Source: Arcicella rosea
Lineage (GTDB): Bacteria; Bacteroidota; Bacteroidia; Cytophagales; Spirosomataceae
NCBI RefSeq assembly: GCF_014204325.1
Contig: NZ_JACHKT010000008.1
Location: 62,001-126,000 of the forward strand
Reading direction: 5' to 3'
DNA: 64,000 nucleotides
A model generated the notes under the pieces. The model was not told the origin of the DNA, made no database searches, and saw only the letters and a program-made list of their open reading frames with translations. The position numbers and the translations under genes are program-made. Every line of letters starts with the position of its first letter. Position 1 is the stretch's first letter. This document shows positions 52,200-61,739 of this stretch, in pieces.

Positions 52200-52832
52200 T
52201 TATTCAAAAAGTCGCATTCGTAAAGCTTTGGCAACAGCTTCATTACCATTATTTACGTGCATTTTTTCATAAATATTTTTTAAGTGTGAACGAACGGTTT
52301 CAACAGAAATAGAAAAGTCATGAGCAATCATTTTATAAGTATGCCCTTTTATCAGCAATTCTAGTACTTGCATTTCACGAGGCGTAAGTCCTAAATCGCT
52401 AGGAATTTTACGTTCTACTTTGAAGGTTTCTAGTACTCTTCTGGCAATTTCTGGCGTCATGGGCGCACCTCCAGAAGCCACATTTTCGATGGCATCAATG
52501 ATTTGTAAGGGTGAGGTTTTCTTTAATAAATAACCATTTGCTCCCGAACGTAAGCAAGCCATAAGTCGCTCGTCGTCGTCAAAAACAGTAAACATCAGTA
52601 CAAATACTTCTGGAAAATGCCTTTTTACTTTTTCTACGCCAATAATTCCACCTTCACCTGGCATATCAATATCCATTAAAATAACGGTTGGGCTTAGGTT
52701 TTTTACTTGTTCAATTACTTTATCACAATTTCCAAAACCACCTACAACGTTCATATTGGGCATTCCTTTCAGGAGTAATTCTAGGGAATTTCTCAGCCTT
52801 TCGTTGTCTTCATAAATCAGGATTTGATGCAT
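52200..52832 (-). CDS. NarL/FixJ-type response regulator
   Basis: 210 residues from MHQILIYEDNERL (52832). The frame is open 25 codons upstream, but that part is outside the receiver fold. Receiver: acidic pair YEDNE, phospho-acceptor Asp in VILMDIDMPGEGG, switch Thr in LMFTVFDDD, Lys in LLKKTSP. C-terminal LuxR helix-turn-helix: LTPREMQVLELLIKGHTYKMIAHDFSISVETVRSHLKNIYEKM. It pairs with the sensor kinase immediately upstream. The surface-protein operon starts 127 nt downstream on the same strand and is a plausible target. Confidence 0.92.
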   Translation of the reverse strand: MHQILIYEDNERLRNSLELLLKGMPNMNVVGGFGNCDKVIEQVKNLSPTVILMDIDMPGEGGIIGVEKVKRHFPEVFVLMFTVFDDDERLMACLRSGANGYLLKKTSPLQIIDAIENVASGGAPMTPEIARRVLETFKVERKIPSDLGLTPREMQVLELLIKGHTYKMIAHDFSISVETVRSHLKNIYEKMHVNNGNEAVAKALRMRLFE

Positions 52833-52965
52833 TTTCTTGGCAGATTGTTTAAAATTAGGAGTTAGGATTGTTGATGTATTTTGGGTTGATGATATTTTTT
52901 CACGCAAAGTAAATCAATTTTGTGGTTTAAAATAAAAACAAATTACGCCATCAATATCACCAAAG

Positions 52966-55950
52966 TCAATCCCCTATTTGTGTGAGAGAAACCACTAATT
53001 TAACCTCCGTACCAACACCTATTTTTGAGTAAACGGTCAGTTTACCTTTCATTTTACTGGCTCTGGCACGCATATTTCGTAATCCGTTACCCTCTATGTT
53101 AGTATTTTCGAATCCTTTTCCATCATCTTGAACAATTAATTCCAAGTTACCTTTTACTTTCAGAATCGAGATTTTCACTTGTTTGCATTCCGAATACTTG
53201 ACTAAATTATTCACTGCTTCTTTAGCAATCAGTAAAAGATTTCTCCTAAAATCCATTGAAAGTTTTAAATGACCGATTGAATCATCTACTTCAAATTCAT
53301 AATTAATTCCTTTGGCTTCAAAAATTTCAGCACCAATTCTTCGGATTCTTGCCGTTAATTGCCCGACAGTGTCACGGTCGGAACGCAAACTCCAAACAAT
53401 TTCTTCTAATTTATTTTGTAACGAAGAAGTATCTTCCAAAATCGTATTCAAGTATTTCAGAGCAGTTGGTGAGTCTTTTACTTGATGTTGAACCAAGGTA
53501 GAAAGAATAGAAATACTGCTTAAAGTTGCACCAACATCATCATGCAAATCTGCTGAAATTTCGGTTCTTAGTTGTTCAATTTTCAAGATTTGATTAATTC
53601 TGTAGCGATAAAAAACATAAGCAATTAACGACAAACACATCAAAATCAATAACTTAAACCAAATTGTCTCTATAAAGCTTGGCTCAATGGTGAAGGTAAT
53701 CAGGTACGGCTTTTTACTCCAAACACCGTGATTTGTTCCAATTGAAACTTCTAATTGATAAGTATTGGGTTGTAAATCAACAAAAACGAGTCGATTATTC
53801 GTGCCATTGTTCACCCAATTTTGATTAATACCAAGCAAGCGATAACGAAATTGATTTTTTGCTGCTGGAGCAAAATTTAACGGTGAAAAACTCAGACTTA
53901 AATTGTTTTGGTAACGCAACAATTTAACTAAAGCTGATTGATTTGAAATCTTTGTCCCACCCAGTGTTTCAAAAGTACTCAGGAATACGGCTGGCTCTTC
54001 GCTTTTGGCAAGTTCATTAATTTTTAAAATATTCATGCCGTTCTTCTGCCCTATCCATATTTTACTTTCTTCATCTAACAAAAAACCATTGCTAGTATTA
54101 TTACTGATTAAACCATCTTCTTCGATAAATTTCGCATATTGTTTAAAATCTGGACTAAAACGAAGTAAACCATCAAAAGTGCCGACCCAAATACTTCCTT
54201 GGCGGTCAACATCTATTTTGGCAAAATAATCATCAGGAAAATTATCTTTTGCTTTGTTGACTTCTAATTCCGACAAAATTTTTCCTTCTTTATCCAACAC
54301 ATTAAAACCACCGTAGCCTGAAGCAAATATTTGATGATTCCGATTAGCCAATGCCAAAAAGTAATCTCCAATAAACTGATTATGTCTTTTAATATTCTGC
54401 TTTAAATCAGCCACTTGTATAAATTCTTGTTTCTTTTCATCAAAATAACAGATGCCGAAACCAGGAGAATACCAAGAAGCTAACCAGACTTTTCCATCAT
54501 CGGATAGCAACATATCATTGACAAGACTTTTTGTCCAAAACTCCTTCTTCACTTTATCGCTCCATAACTTCAACGTTTGTTGTTTTGGATAAGAAAATAC
54601 TTGGATAGGCTGATATTCTGAGCTTAACCAAACCTGATTCTTGCTATCAATACAAATAACCTTAACGTTGGAAGAAATTGAAGGAAAAATTCGGTTCAAC
54701 GCTTTCCCATTTTTCGGCAATTGATATATGCCTTTTGTGGTGGCAAGCAATAAGTCACCTTCATGCGTTATTGCCATTTTATTGACGGAAATATCTGAAG
54801 GCAAATCAAATTTCGTGAACGTACCATTTTGTTGATGATACTTCAAAATCCCCGAATGCGACAAACCCAAATAGATTTCATTGCGATTTGGTTTCAAAAA
54901 AGCATTAATCGTTACTGGTAACTGTGCTACTGAAGGAGGAATGAAAATTGTTTCACAACTTTTTTTTCCATTCTGATATTTCAATAAGCCAGCGTCACTA
55001 GCAATCCAGATTTTTTGTAATTGATTATCTAAATAAAGAGCCGTAAATCGTGGTTTTATCTGACTAAATTGGTCAATATGAGAAAATTTTTGGCTAAAAA
55101 TATCAAAAGTATATAAACCACCCGAAGTAGCCACCAAACACTTCTGTAAACCTAAATCTTTATAAAAAAGTACATCATTGATTTCGGTATCGTTTAATCC
55201 TTCATGATACTCACGAATACTTTTCGTGTTGATATTCAGAGCAATAAGCTTTTTTTGCAAAGTACCTAAGTAAAAAGTATTCCCATTTTCTGCAATTGTT
55301 CTTAAAGTAATTGACTTAGAAAAGGTTTTAAAAAGTACAGGTTTTCTACGTTTTTCATCAAAAAAATAAAGCTTATTCAATGCCAAAATCCATACTTTTT
55401 GTTGGCTATCTTGAAAAAAACGGATAGAAGTAACATCCTCAGCAGTATTGGTGAAAAGTCTGAATAAATGCCAACGTTTGTTTTTTTCGTCATAAAATTT
55501 GGCGTGATGAAAATCACCACACCAAATTCTCTTTTTAGCATCTACAAAAACATTATTGAAATGGTCATTATCAGGATTATCATCCGACCATTTGGGAGAA
55601 GCAATTTCGGTAGCTGTGAGTGTTTCAGTATTAATATTGAAAATACCAGTTGATGAAAGCGAGACAATCAAATGCTGGTCATCAAGTAAGCTGATTTTTT
55701 CGGCAAAAGCTTTTGGTCCAATACTCAAAAACTCATAACCATCATAGCGAAATAATCCTTTTCTGGTAGCCAGCCACAAAAAACCTTTTTTGTCTTTCGT
55801 TAAATGATATACTTCGTTGGTTGGTAAACCATCTTTCGTTGAGATGGTTTCAAGCTCATTGACCCTAATTTGAGCAACGTTTTTTGGCATATTTTTCAAG
55901 TAGAAAAACAAAAAAAAGATTACACAAATAAAAGGCTTGCTGTACATCAT
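52966..55950 (-). CDS. two-component-regulator-propeller sensor histidine kinase
   Basis: 994 residues. Signal peptide, then an extracytoplasmic beta-propeller built from Reg_prop repeats (ISTKDGLPTNEVYHLTKDKKGFLWLATRKGLFRYDG; GSIWVGTFDGLLRFSP; SKIWIGQKNGMNIL), a Y_Y_Y domain (about 685-755), one membrane helix (about 765-785), a HisKA_3 H-box (ADLHDDVGATLSS), and an HATPase domain with the N-box AKEAVNNLVKYS and DDGKGF. This type usually senses glycans or other extracellular ligands in Bacteroidota. Not a hybrid: the receiver and DNA-binding domains are in the separate regulator next door. Confidence 0.92.
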   Translation of the reverse strand: MMYSKPFICVIFFLFFYLKNMPKNVAQIRVNELETISTKDGLPTNEVYHLTKDKKGFLWLATRKGLFRYDGYEFLSIGPKAFAEKISLLDDQHLIVSLSSTGIFNINTETLTATEIASPKWSDDNPDNDHFNNVFVDAKKRIWCGDFHHAKFYDEKNKRWHLFRLFTNTAEDVTSIRFFQDSQQKVWILALNKLYFFDEKRRKPVLFKTFSKSITLRTIAENGNTFYLGTLQKKLIALNINTKSIREYHEGLNDTEINDVLFYKDLGLQKCLVATSGGLYTFDIFSQKFSHIDQFSQIKPRFTALYLDNQLQKIWIASDAGLLKYQNGKKSCETIFIPPSVAQLPVTINAFLKPNRNEIYLGLSHSGILKYHQQNGTFTKFDLPSDISVNKMAITHEGDLLLATTKGIYQLPKNGKALNRIFPSISSNVKVICIDSKNQVWLSSEYQPIQVFSYPKQQTLKLWSDKVKKEFWTKSLVNDMLLSDDGKVWLASWYSPGFGICYFDEKKQEFIQVADLKQNIKRHNQFIGDYFLALANRNHQIFASGYGGFNVLDKEGKILSELEVNKAKDNFPDDYFAKIDVDRQGSIWVGTFDGLLRFSPDFKQYAKFIEEDGLISNNTSNGFLLDEESKIWIGQKNGMNILKINELAKSEEPAVFLSTFETLGGTKISNQSALVKLLRYQNNLSLSFSPLNFAPAAKNQFRYRLLGINQNWVNNGTNNRLVFVDLQPNTYQLEVSIGTNHGVWSKKPYLITFTIEPSFIETIWFKLLILMCLSLIAYVFYRYRINQILKIEQLRTEISADLHDDVGATLSSISILSTLVQHQVKDSPTALKYLNTILEDTSSLQNKLEEIVWSLRSDRDTVGQLTARIRRIGAEIFEAKGINYEFEVDDSIGHLKLSMDFRRNLLLIAKEAVNNLVKYSECKQVKISILKVKGNLELIVQDDGKGFENTNIEGNGLRNMRARASKMKGKLTVYSKIGVGTEVKLVVSLTQIGD

Positions 55951-55969
55951 CTAGTTTTAAATACAAACT

Positions 55970-56872
55970 TTACACTCTTTTCTTTATCACCTCAATCTCA
56001 TCATTAATAAAACCAACGGCTAAACGCTGGTGGTCTTTATAATTAAATACTTGTCCATCATTTCTTACTTTTTCGATGGCAGAAAAATCTAAAGTTTCAA
56101 TCAACCAGCCAATTTCTTGTGGTTTTTTGGTTGAAATAATTCCTTCTTCGGGCATTTCTTTGTCGGGCGTGGTATAAAATCCCGCAAAACCGTAGTTAAT
56201 ATCCACCGCTGGCGACCAAACTGCATTGCCAACTGTTTGCGAAACAATGGTAAAAGCCTGATTTTCCAAAGCCCTAGCTCTCGCTCCAACATGCACACGA
56301 GTAGCACCACGAATGGTTTCTGTACAACTGGGTGCTAGAATTAAAGAAGCACCAGCCTGAGCAAGTAGCTGAGAGCCCAAAGCAAATTCTACATCATAGC
56401 AAATCTGAATCCCAAATGAACCCCATTCAGCTTCAAAAAGTGTTAGGATTTTAGGTTCGGCGGCATCAATCCCCCATTCTTCATTTTCAAAACGAGTCAT
56501 GAAAAATTTATCTTGAAAACCAATCAAACCTTTTGGCGAAAACACAAAAGCACGATTAAATATCTTTGAATTTTCAAGTACTGGAAAACTCGGTGCTACA
56601 ATGATTACTTGATGTTGAATGGCTAAACTCGCAAAAAAATCACAGAACTCTTCTTTCAAATTTTGTAATTCTCTTACTTGCTGATGAATATTCGCTTGAA
56701 TTTCTTCAGCAAAAATACTTACTAATTCCATTGAGCCATATTCTGGAAAAAGTAATAATTGTGCTTTTTGTTGAACAGCATTCAAAACCCAATTTTCAGT
56801 ATGTTTACGCCAATCTTCTAGGCTGGCATGTTGGCTAATTGGATATTGTGCTGAAGCAAAAGTAACCTTCAT
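55970..56872 (-). CDS. carbon-nitrogen hydrolase (nitrilase superfamily)
   Basis: 300 residues. The catalytic triad is visible: Glu44 (LLFPEYGSMEL), Lys122 (FQDKFFMTRF) and Cys158 (GIQICYDVEF). It cleaves C-N bonds of amides or carbamoyl groups; the exact substrate is unknown. The long stretch SLILAPSCTETIRGATRVHVGARARALENQ is typical of the aliphatic amidase-like branch. It starts 10 nt after the acetyltransferase gene, which itself starts 11 nt after the SnoaL gene, so the three are one operon. Confidence 0.9.
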   Translation of the reverse strand: MKVTFASAQYPISQHASLEDWRKHTENWVLNAVQQKAQLLLFPEYGSMELVSIFAEEIQANIHQQVRELQNLKEEFCDFFASLAIQHQVIIVAPSFPVLENSKIFNRAFVFSPKGLIGFQDKFFMTRFENEEWGIDAAEPKILTLFEAEWGSFGIQICYDVEFALGSQLLAQAGASLILAPSCTETIRGATRVHVGARARALENQAFTIVSQTVGNAVWSPAVDINYGFAGFYTTPDKEMPEEGIISTKKPQEIGWLIETLDFSAIEKVRNDGQVFNYKDHQRLAVGFINDEIEVIKKRV

Positions 56873-56882
56873 AGATGTTAAT

Positions 56883-57476
56883 TTATAAATCCCGTTTCCA
56901 ATAAATCATCGTCTTGGGTGTTGAAACGCTTTCATTAATATCTGGCCATTCAAAAGTACTCTGTAAAGAAAAATCCTTTTGATAGCCTCTTTTCAACCAA
57001 AAAGCATCATTTGGACGATAGTTTTCAGGTTGTAAAGGATGATTTTCGCCACGGTCAACTGCACAAAAACAAGTAGTTTTAAAAGTACCAAAGCTTCGAG
57101 CATGGGCTTCACGTTCATCAAAAAAGCGATGCCCCAAACCTAAACCTCTGTATTCTTTCAATAGAATACTTTCACCAAAATAAAAGATTGAATCTATCGC
57201 TAAACCTACTTTTTCAAAAGGCAAATGTACTTCTGGTGCTTCGTTTATCAGCGGAATACAAGTGGTAGCACCCACCATTTTTGAACCATCGTAAACAGCG
57301 AAAAGTAATGCTTTTTCAGCTTGAGCATATATTTTCAAATACTCCATTTCATAAGCTACCGAACCTTCGTAAAGGTAAGGAAAGTCACGAAAAACGGTAA
57401 TTCTCAAATTCGCTAAATCTTCAAAAATAGTTGTGATTTCTGCTCCTTTTTTTTGAATAAATGAAAGTGTTTGCAT
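56883..57476 (-). CDS. GNAT family N-acetyltransferase
   Basis: 197 residues. The acetyl-CoA binding region is in FGESILLKEYRGLGLGHRFFDEREAHARSFG (motif R-G-x-G-x-G/H), preceded by the strand ALLFAVYDGSKMVGATTCIPL. Acceptor unknown. The downstream nitrilase-like hydrolase suggests that the pair acts on one small amine or amide, which is inference. Confidence 0.85.
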   Translation of the reverse strand: MQTLSFIQKKGAEITTIFEDLANLRITVFRDFPYLYEGSVAYEMEYLKIYAQAEKALLFAVYDGSKMVGATTCIPLINEAPEVHLPFEKVGLAIDSIFYFGESILLKEYRGLGLGHRFFDEREAHARSFGTFKTTCFCAVDRGENHPLQPENYRPNDAFWLKRGYQKDFSLQSTFEWPDINESVSTPKTMIYWKRDL

Positions 57477-57487
57477 ACAATTTTACT

Positions 57488-57889
57488 TTATTCAGAAACT
57501 AATTGAATCCACAATGGAAGATTATAATAAGTAGTTACTCGACTGATTTTACCATCTTTCAAACCCAAAAAAGCTGCTGCTGGTAAAATATAAGTTTGAT
57601 TGTGGGCTTCTGGCAATCCTTCTTCGCCTTTTTTATAAATTCCGTTCACCACAAACTCAACAGCCACACGTTCGTCAGTTGGTTCAGCAAAGAAAAACAT
57701 ATCCATCAAAGTTTCTTCGTAAGACTCATCCATGTGTTTCAAAAATTCTGTGAATAGTTCAATGCCGATTCTTGGCTCGCCTTGGTTAGGTTCATGGCGT
57801 ACTTCTGGGTGTAAAAGTGCTAACATTCCAGCCCAATCTTTGTTGTTAAAACAAGCGTAGTATTGTTTTACAATTTCTAAAGAAGTCAT
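57488..57889 (-). CDS. SnoaL/NTF2-like (ketosteroid-isomerase-like) protein
   Basis: 133 residues in the NTF2 cone fold: opening VKQYYACFNNKDWAGMLALLHPEVRHEPNQGEPRIG, central FFFAEPTDERVAVEFVVNGIYK and closing FLGLKDGKISRVTTYYNLPLWIQLV. These proteins bind or isomerise small molecules. First gene of the SnoaL-GNAT-nitrilase operon. Confidence 0.85.
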   Translation of the reverse strand: MTSLEIVKQYYACFNNKDWAGMLALLHPEVRHEPNQGEPRIGIELFTEFLKHMDESYEETLMDMFFFAEPTDERVAVEFVVNGIYKKGEEGLPEAHNQTYILPAAAFLGLKDGKISRVTTYYNLPLWIQLVSE

Positions 57890-57974
57890 TTTTATAAAAG
57901 TTTAATGAATGAATGAATAAATTACTTGTTTATGAATACAAATTATCTGTAATTAATGTTTCAAGCTACCAACA

Positions 57975-58478
57975 CTAATATACTTTTTTTCCTTTTTTAA
58001 GCCATATTCCCCATGTTTTATCGTAAGCATGAACCTCATCTGTTTGTCCAGCTTCGTTAACGATAGGTTGATTTTGGTTTTTCCATTCAAACAAACCACC
58101 GTACAAATTACGAACATTGGTAAAACCTTGTTGAATTAGTTTTTCAGCTACCTTTTCACTTCTATAACCCACCGAGCAATATACTACAATTGGCTGATTT
58201 TTAGCAATGTTTTTTAAAGATGATAAATCTAATTTTTCATAACCTACAAGTTTGGCACCCTTCAAATGACTGATTTGATATTCTTTGGGTTCACGAGCGT
58301 CCAATAAAAGGACTGTGTTATTTTTCTTACTCAAATCACTAACAGAAATTTCGGGAACGCTATGCGAAAGTAAGGTTTTTAACAAAAGCTGATAAGCTGT
58401 ATTTTCAACCTTAACATCCTGAGCTACTGAACAAAAATTAGCACCAATAAAAATCAGTAAAATAATGAGTTTTTTCAT
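57975..58478 (-). CDS. secreted single-domain rhodanese
   Basis: 167 residues from MKKLIILLIFIGANFCSVAQ (58478), with a signal peptide; the open frame extends 12 codons upstream. Rhodanese fold: VLLLDAREPKEYQISHLKGA, catalytic loop VVYCSVGYRS with the active Cys, and NLYGGLFEWKNQNQPIV. It moves sulfane sulfur in the periplasm. A stand-alone gene, 85 nt upstream of the SnoaL operon on the same strand. Confidence 0.9.
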   Translation of the reverse strand: MKKLIILLIFIGANFCSVAQDVKVENTAYQLLLKTLLSHSVPEISVSDLSKKNNTVLLLDAREPKEYQISHLKGAKLVGYEKLDLSSLKNIAKNQPIVVYCSVGYRSEKVAEKLIQQGFTNVRNLYGGLFEWKNQNQPIVNEAGQTDEVHAYDKTWGIWLKKGKKVY

Positions 58479-58658
58479 GCCATCAATAAAATTTGAATAA
58501 GTATTAGTTATCAAAATATTACAAAATAAATATCATTGGGTTAATTAGTATAAGGCATTACAAAGAATGTAGTTTAAATAGCTAATTTTAAAGAATCTGT
58601 AAGATTATGTATCTTAACACACAAACATTTTAGTCAATTTTATATTAATTAAGCCCTT

Positions 58659-58871
58659 ATGCAACTTATCACCAGTATTTTTTTTGTCATATTTTGTTTT
58701 CCAATTTCAATGAAAATTTTAAACGAACCTATCATTGACAAATCACAAGTAATTCCCTCGCATTATAGCTTCAATTTAACGAAATACTGTTCATTAAAGG
58801 CCTTCAAAGCTTCTGATACAAAGAACTTTACTCAACACATAAAAATGTCGTGCAGAGAAATGATTATCTAA
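58659..58871 (+). CDS. doubtful small secreted peptide
   Basis: A 70-codon frame starting MQLITSIFFVIFCFPIS, which looks like a signal peptide, followed by 50 hydrophilic residues with two Cys. No family recognised. Supported only by the plausible N-terminus. Confidence 0.25.
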   Translation: MQLITSIFFVIFCFPISMKILNEPIIDKSQVIPSHYSFNLTKYCSLKAFKASDTKNFTQHIKMSCREMII

Positions 58872-58962
58872 AATTCAAAGACACATTTTGAAAATTTATT
58901 TTTATCGTAGATAAACGAGGTAAAAAAATTAACAAAAAGTGATATTTTAAGAAATCGAATTG

Positions 58963-59142
58963 ATGTTGAAATCATCCAAAGTACGTCAAAATGGTTATTC
59001 TCAATTTGATAATGCCAAAATTTCGGATGCTTATGTCATATCTACAGATTATTCTCAAAAAAGTAGCAAATTTTTAGCTGAATATAGAGTATCTTTCGTA
59101 GATGATGTCTTTGTCAGAAAAAACCATTATTTAATTATATAA
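58963..59142 (+). CDS. doubtful small protein
   Basis: A 59-codon frame from ATG (MLKSSKVRQNGYSQFDNA) to YLII. Hydrophilic, no recognised domain; could be a gene remnant. Supported only by being open in an otherwise stop-rich region. Confidence 0.2.
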   Translation: MLKSSKVRQNGYSQFDNAKISDAYVISTDYSQKSSKFLAEYRVSFVDDVFVRKNHYLII

Positions 59143-59369
59143 TAACAATTGGGTAAATTAAGTCCAATTTGTAAATTTGAATTCGCAATTCCTCTTACAG
59201 GCTCTACAATAAATTTATTTCCCTTTTTCAAATTACTTTAATCTACATTGTTGAATAAGAAATCTTTTTGATTTCGGAGTAACATCATGCGTAATAGATA
59301 AAGCTATTTTAATCCCGCACAATATTAAACTAGCCTTTTGAAAGTATTAAGTACAACTGCCAAAAATAA

Positions 59370-59409
59370 AATTATACAATTAACAATTGTATTTGTTGAT
59401 TGTATAATT
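59370..59409. repeat. inverted repeat AATTATACAAT ... ATTGTATAATT
   Basis: Perfect 11-bp arms (59370-59380 and 59399-59409) around an 18-base loop that itself contains TAACAATTGT and a partly complementary TTTGTTG. It lies about 127 nt before the PAS kinase gene, a possible operator or RNA hairpin. Confidence 0.5.
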
Positions 59410-59535
59410 GATAAAATGTTTAGTGTTTTTTCGTTAAAAATGAATGCTTATTTCGTTTTATCTTGATAGAAGTAACCGTCCAATTGAGTAGTGAGTTATC
59501 ATCATTTTTGAAAAATTAAAACCGCCATTTACCAG

Positions 59536-61344
59536 ATGAAATCTTCCTCAATTAATTATCTCTCGGAAGTAATATTGAATTCAATAGAAGGCAATGTTTA
59601 CATTTTAGATAAAGAATTCCGTTTCGTGTATTTTAATGAAACATACATCAAAAATTATGTATTTAGTTTCAACGAACGCCCACAAATAAATGAAATTAGC
59701 AAAGTAATAACATCGCAAAAACAGTTTTTTATTGCTTTAGCACAAAGTTATCAAAACGCTTTTGAAGGACGTGAATTAAGTATTGAACTAGAAGAAATAA
59801 GACATAAGTTTACGCCAATTAATGACGAAAATGGCGAAGTCTCAATGATTTTAGTGCAATTTGACTTATCTGCTGATGCTAATAAGTTTATCACTGAAAA
59901 CAGTCTTTATTCAGAAAGTCAATATCATGAAGTAATCAATCTCATTAGTGATATTATATTCAAAACAAATCAGAATTGGCAGTGGACTTTTCTAAATAAT
60001 TCATGGACAAAAATTCTAGGTTATAGCAATGAAGAATCACTCGGAAAGCCTTTTTACGAATTTATGCACCCAGAAGATGCTGCCCAAAAAGAACAACTTT
60101 TTGATGCTCTCATCCGTGAAAAGAAACCTACTAGCAAACATCTTGCACGATTTATCACCAAAACAGGCGAAATCAAATGGATTAAAGCCTCTGTAACTTT
60201 CATTACTGACCCAACAGGCTATGTAATTGGTGCTACAGGTACGCTCAGAGACATTACCCGACAAAAGGAAAATGCTCATATTTACGAATTACTCTCAAAC
60301 AATGTTAAAGATTTAATTTGCATTCATGATTTAGAAGGCACTTTGTTGTACATTTCGCCATCTATCAAGCAAATTGCAGGCTATGAACCACAAGACTTAC
60401 TTGGGAAAAAACTATCGGATTATTATCATCCCGACGATTTAAAACTGGTTGATAAAGAACAACTTCCTTTTGCTGGTACTACTTCATCTTATATAAGTTA
60501 TCGTTTCAGAAACGCCTACAACGAGTATATTTGGCTAGAAACAAACTCTAAAGTTTTTTTTGATGATTACGACATCACTCATCGTATAATTACTTCTTCA
60601 AGGGAAATCAACGAAAGAAAACGTGCTGAAGAAATTTTGATGACTTCTTTGCAAAAAGAAAAAGAATTGAACGATTTAAAATCGCTTTTTGTAAACGTTG
60701 CATCGCATGAGTTCAGAACGCCACTTTCAACGATTCGCTCAAGTACTGAGATTATTCAGTTGATTGACAAAGAACAACATCCTCATATCACCAAACATGT
60801 AAATATCATCGGTAGCCAAATTGATAGAATTACGAGCTTGATGAATGAGATTTTGATTGTTGGAAAGATTGAATCAAACAATTTAAGTTGTAACAAAAAA
60901 CGTGTAAATGTTATAGAACTAGTAAAAACTAGCTTTGAAGGACAAAACGCTCTGCAAAAGGACGGTCGTACTATAGATTTCATCATCAGTGGTCATCCAA
61001 TTATAGCTGAAATAGACCCACTTCATCTGAATCTCATTCTTGATAATCTATTATCAAACGCTTTTAAATATTCTAGGCTTCGCCCTAATCCAATTCTTCG
61101 TTTATCATTTTATCAAGATTACTTTGAAATCACCGTTCAAGATTTCGGTATTGGGATTCCAACCGAAGTAAATAATAAAATCTTTAATTCATTTTACAGA
61201 GCCAGCAATGTTGGACGAATTGAAGGAACAGGTTTGGGCTTAGTAATTGCAAAGAATCTTGTAAAATTGAATGGAGGAAAACTCCACTTTGAAAGCAAAG
61301 AAAACGAAGGTTCAACATTCATCCTTCATTTCAGCTATTTATAA
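59536..61344 (+). CDS. multi-PAS sensor histidine kinase
   Basis: 602 residues, cytosolic (no membrane helix or signal). Three PAS modules: about 5-110 (VYILDKEFRFVYFNETY), 125-240 (WQWTFLNNSWTKILGYSNEESLGKPFYEFMHPED with a PAC ending GATGTLRDITRQKEN) and 245-360 (GTLLYISPSIKQIAGYEPQDLLGK). Then HisKA with phospho-His in VASHEFRTPLSTIRSSTE, and HATPase with N-box LILDNLLSNAFKYS, DFGIGIP and GTGLGLVIAKNL. The ligand is unknown. It opens a signalling cluster with a single-domain receiver and a receiver-kinase downstream on the same strand. Confidence 0.93.
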   Translation: MKSSSINYLSEVILNSIEGNVYILDKEFRFVYFNETYIKNYVFSFNERPQINEISKVITSQKQFFIALAQSYQNAFEGRELSIELEEIRHKFTPINDENGEVSMILVQFDLSADANKFITENSLYSESQYHEVINLISDIIFKTNQNWQWTFLNNSWTKILGYSNEESLGKPFYEFMHPEDAAQKEQLFDALIREKKPTSKHLARFITKTGEIKWIKASVTFITDPTGYVIGATGTLRDITRQKENAHIYELLSNNVKDLICIHDLEGTLLYISPSIKQIAGYEPQDLLGKKLSDYYHPDDLKLVDKEQLPFAGTTSSYISYRFRNAYNEYIWLETNSKVFFDDYDITHRIITSSREINERKRAEEILMTSLQKEKELNDLKSLFVNVASHEFRTPLSTIRSSTEIIQLIDKEQHPHITKHVNIIGSQIDRITSLMNEILIVGKIESNNLSCNKKRVNVIELVKTSFEGQNALQKDGRTIDFIISGHPIIAEIDPLHLNLILDNLLSNAFKYSRLRPNPILRLSFYQDYFEITVQDFGIGIPTEVNNKIFNSFYRASNVGRIEGTGLGLVIAKNLVKLNGGKLHFESKENEGSTFILHFSYL

Positions 61345-61739
61345 TAAAAATGCCTAAAACAAATGTCAAATTAAAAAAGCACCAACAATCAAAAAAGAGC
61401 ATTTATAATTTTTGTTATTAATGAATAAATAAGTAATTTAGCCAAAAGCGTATTTTATAATAATTATCAGAAAATACTTAAAATATACCTTTGTATTAAT
61501 TTATAAATTATTGGTTAAACTATAAATATTACTTCAATTGCTTGAGGAGTATTTATAACATTGAAAAGAACTCCATTATTAAACTTATTATAAATCAACC
61601 GGTTCCCTAACACAATTTCAATCGGTAAATAGAACAAATTTAGTTATTAAGATTTATACGTAGTATTAAATTAATAACTCAGTCTCTTTAATATTATTGA
61701 AAGAGAATTTGATTTCTATTAATAAAATTTTGAAAAGAA
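61345..61739. other. 395-bp intergenic region between PAS kinase and receiver gene
   Basis: AT-rich, with no gene, repeat or convincing hairpin that I can see. Probably carries the promoter of the single-domain receiver. Confidence 0.4.

Larger units (their letters stand above)
58479..59535. other. 1-kb gap between the divergent rhodanese and PAS kinase genes
   Basis: AT-rich DNA with no strongly supported gene. It contains two weak plus-strand frames (58659-58871 and 58963-59142) and an inverted repeat at 59370-59409. The promoters of the rhodanese and the PAS kinase must lie at its two ends. Unusually long for this compact genome. Confidence 0.5.
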
